Positions 62,667 through 64,000 of a stretch of DNA of 64,000 bases are shown piece by piece. Every line of letters starts with the position of its first letter. Position 1 is the first letter of the stretch. Source of the DNA: Chryseobacterium tructae (lineage in GTDB: Bacteria; Bacteroidota; Bacteroidia; Flavobacteriales; Weeksellaceae); the NCBI RefSeq assembly GCF_030409875.1, contig NZ_JAUFQR010000003.1, forward strand, positions 558,001-622,000. Reading direction: 5' to 3'. Under the pieces are notes generated by a model. It saw only the letters and a program-made list of their open reading frames with translations. It searched no databases and had not been told where the DNA came from. The translations under genes were made by a program, and so were the position numbers.

Positions 62667-64000
62667 TTTGATTTGAGGAAGGAGATCGTTAACCACCTGA
62701 TATCCCACTCCATTTTCTGTAGTCAGAATGAATGTACGGAGTACTTCGTGGCGTTGAATTATGGTTTCTAAAGCCTTACATAAAGCTGTAATATCAGTTT
62801 TTCTACTCAGAACAACCGTCATCGGAATGTTATACGCACTGCTTCCTCCTTCATAGGATTCTATAAACCAAAGTCTTTCCTGGGCAAAGGATAATCGCTG
62901 ATCTTCTAACGAATCTACTTTTGAAGGAAGAATGGTTATCTGATCTTCCTGGATATTTTCCATTAACGCCACAGATAAAGAAGCTACTGTTTTATAATTG
63001 AATATCATGGCAACGTTAGCCTGCATCTCCAATATCATTCTGATCTTACTGATCAGCTTTATCGCCATAATACTGTTTCCACCCAGTTTGAAGAAGTCGT
63101 CATGAATGCTTATATATTCAGGATTAATTCCCAATATTTCACTATAAATCTTACAAAGTTCCTTCTGAAGATCATTCATTGGAGCCGTGTATTCATTTTT
63201 TCCTTTAAATTCAGGTTCAGGCAATAGTTTTCTGTCAAGCTTACCATTGATTGTCAGGGGCAATGAGTTTAAATGAATGAACGAAGAAGGGATCATATAC
63301 TCCGGCAATGTTTCTGATAAAAATGCGGTAAGCTTTTCTCCCTCTAATACTGCATCTGAAACATAGTAAGCTGCCAGATATTTCATACCATTTATATTAT
63401 CTTTAGCTAAGACTACAGATTTTCTTATTTGTGGATATTGGGAAAGGCTACTTTCTATTTCTCCCAATTCTATTCTATAACCTCTTATCTTTACCTGAAA
63501 ATCGTTACGTCCGATATATTCTATATTTCCATTTGGTAAATAGCGAACCAAATCTCCGGTTCTATATAATCGTGCATTTTCTTCTTTTTCCTTTTGTTCT
63601 GCTGTTTGATAAGGATTATCAATAAATCGTTCTTCTGTAAGGTCTTTTCTGTTCAGATAGCCTCTTGCAATACCTTTACCTCCAAGATAAAGCTCTCCGA
63701 TAGCTCCAATAGGAAGTAAGCGATTATAACTGTCCAAAATATATGTTGTAGTGTTTCCTATGGGATAACCGATCAACTGTACATCACCATGTTCAACCTT
63801 TTTATAGGTTGCATAGATGGTTGCTTCAGTAGGCCCGTAAAGGTTGTAAAGGTTAGTATATTCTGACCAATATTTACCGGTTTCATAATCACACGGTTCT
63901 CCTGCATACAACAGTCCTTTAAGGGTTGGATATTCTATACGTGGTATTACAGATAGCATTACAGGCGGCAAATAAGCATAATCAATTCATGGATTAACAA
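62661..64000 (-). CDS. NRPS, upstream fragment: A (partial)-PCP-C, continues beyond window
   Basis: Same synthetase, upstream module. It begins in an adenylation domain (LLYAGEPCDYETG, YGPTEATIYAT, YRTGDLVRYLPNG, NGKLDRKLLPEP), then a carrier domain (DDFFKLGGNSIMAIKL) and the start of the condensation domain (SFAQERLWFIESYEGG). The visible open frame starts near 63971 only because of another missing base at about 63986-63987 (minus strand GAATTGAT should be GAAATTGAT), where the A-domain reading L-I-H-E-I-D-Y-A-Y-L-P-P is restored; the gene runs past the window edge. Together the visible order is A-PCP-C-A-PCP-TE. Confidence 0.92.

Overview
The window looks like chromosomal DNA of a flavobacterium (Bacteroidota), most likely Chryseobacterium or a close relative. 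It is AT-rich, carries Bacteroidota -7 promoter boxes (TAnnTTTG) ahead of many genes, a type IX secretion (type B sorting domain) protein, a flavobacterial AccD without zinc-ribbon cysteines, an ExbB/ExbD/TonB-like cluster, 2TM-domain proteins and a SusC/RagA-like TonB receptor. The genus is inferred from protein style, not from a search.

Layout. 1-2.5 kb: end of a YARHG-domain protein, a DUF2809 membrane protein, a lipoprotein gene with an in-frame TGA, then five tandem GG/GA-leader, cysteine-rich precursor peptides, most of them too short for usual ORF calling. 2.5-3.2 kb: AT-rich, no gene seen. 3.2-7.4 kb: a giant repeat-built T9SS surface protein. 8-16 kb: mutS, GNAT, cupin/JmjC-like protein, bestrophin, small secreted proteins, a SpoU methyltransferase. 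15.5-22 kb: CBS protein, nadK, class II aldolase, accD, DUF6973-like protein, SpmA/SpmB-like membrane protein, a four-helix-bundle (S23/IVP) gene between inverted repeats. 22-25 kb: TonB-like protein, exbD, exbB. 25-35 kb: DUF885 lipoprotein, DinB, nth, bcp, mannose-1-P guanylyltransferase, SprT-like, TolC, folC, three tandem tRNA-Val(UAC). 35-39 kb: three glycosyltransferases and sufE. 39-47 kb: clpC, an outer-membrane barrel, mnmA, Gly/Cys-rich protein, small unknowns, an alpha/beta hydrolase. 48-52 kb: a LytS-type kinase / LytTR regulator locus with four 2TM modules. 52-56 kb: TonB receptor and AraC regulator. 56.4-56.9 kb: a 145-bp tandem repeat with 33-bp palindromes. 57-64 kb: TetA-like exporter, type II thioesterase and the 3' part of a nonribosomal peptide synthetase (A-PCP-C-A-PCP-TE) that leaves the window.

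Main caveat: at least 13 places carry a one-base indel that splits an otherwise normal gene (including mutS, aldolase, exbD, clpC and the NRPS), nearly always a missing base in a short homopolymer. This pattern looks like uncorrected long-read assembly error rather than biology. Such genes are typed 'pseudogene' because they are broken as given, but most are probably intact in the organism. The most unusual biology is the five-member precursor-peptide array, the 2TM sensory locus and the NRPS/exporter region.
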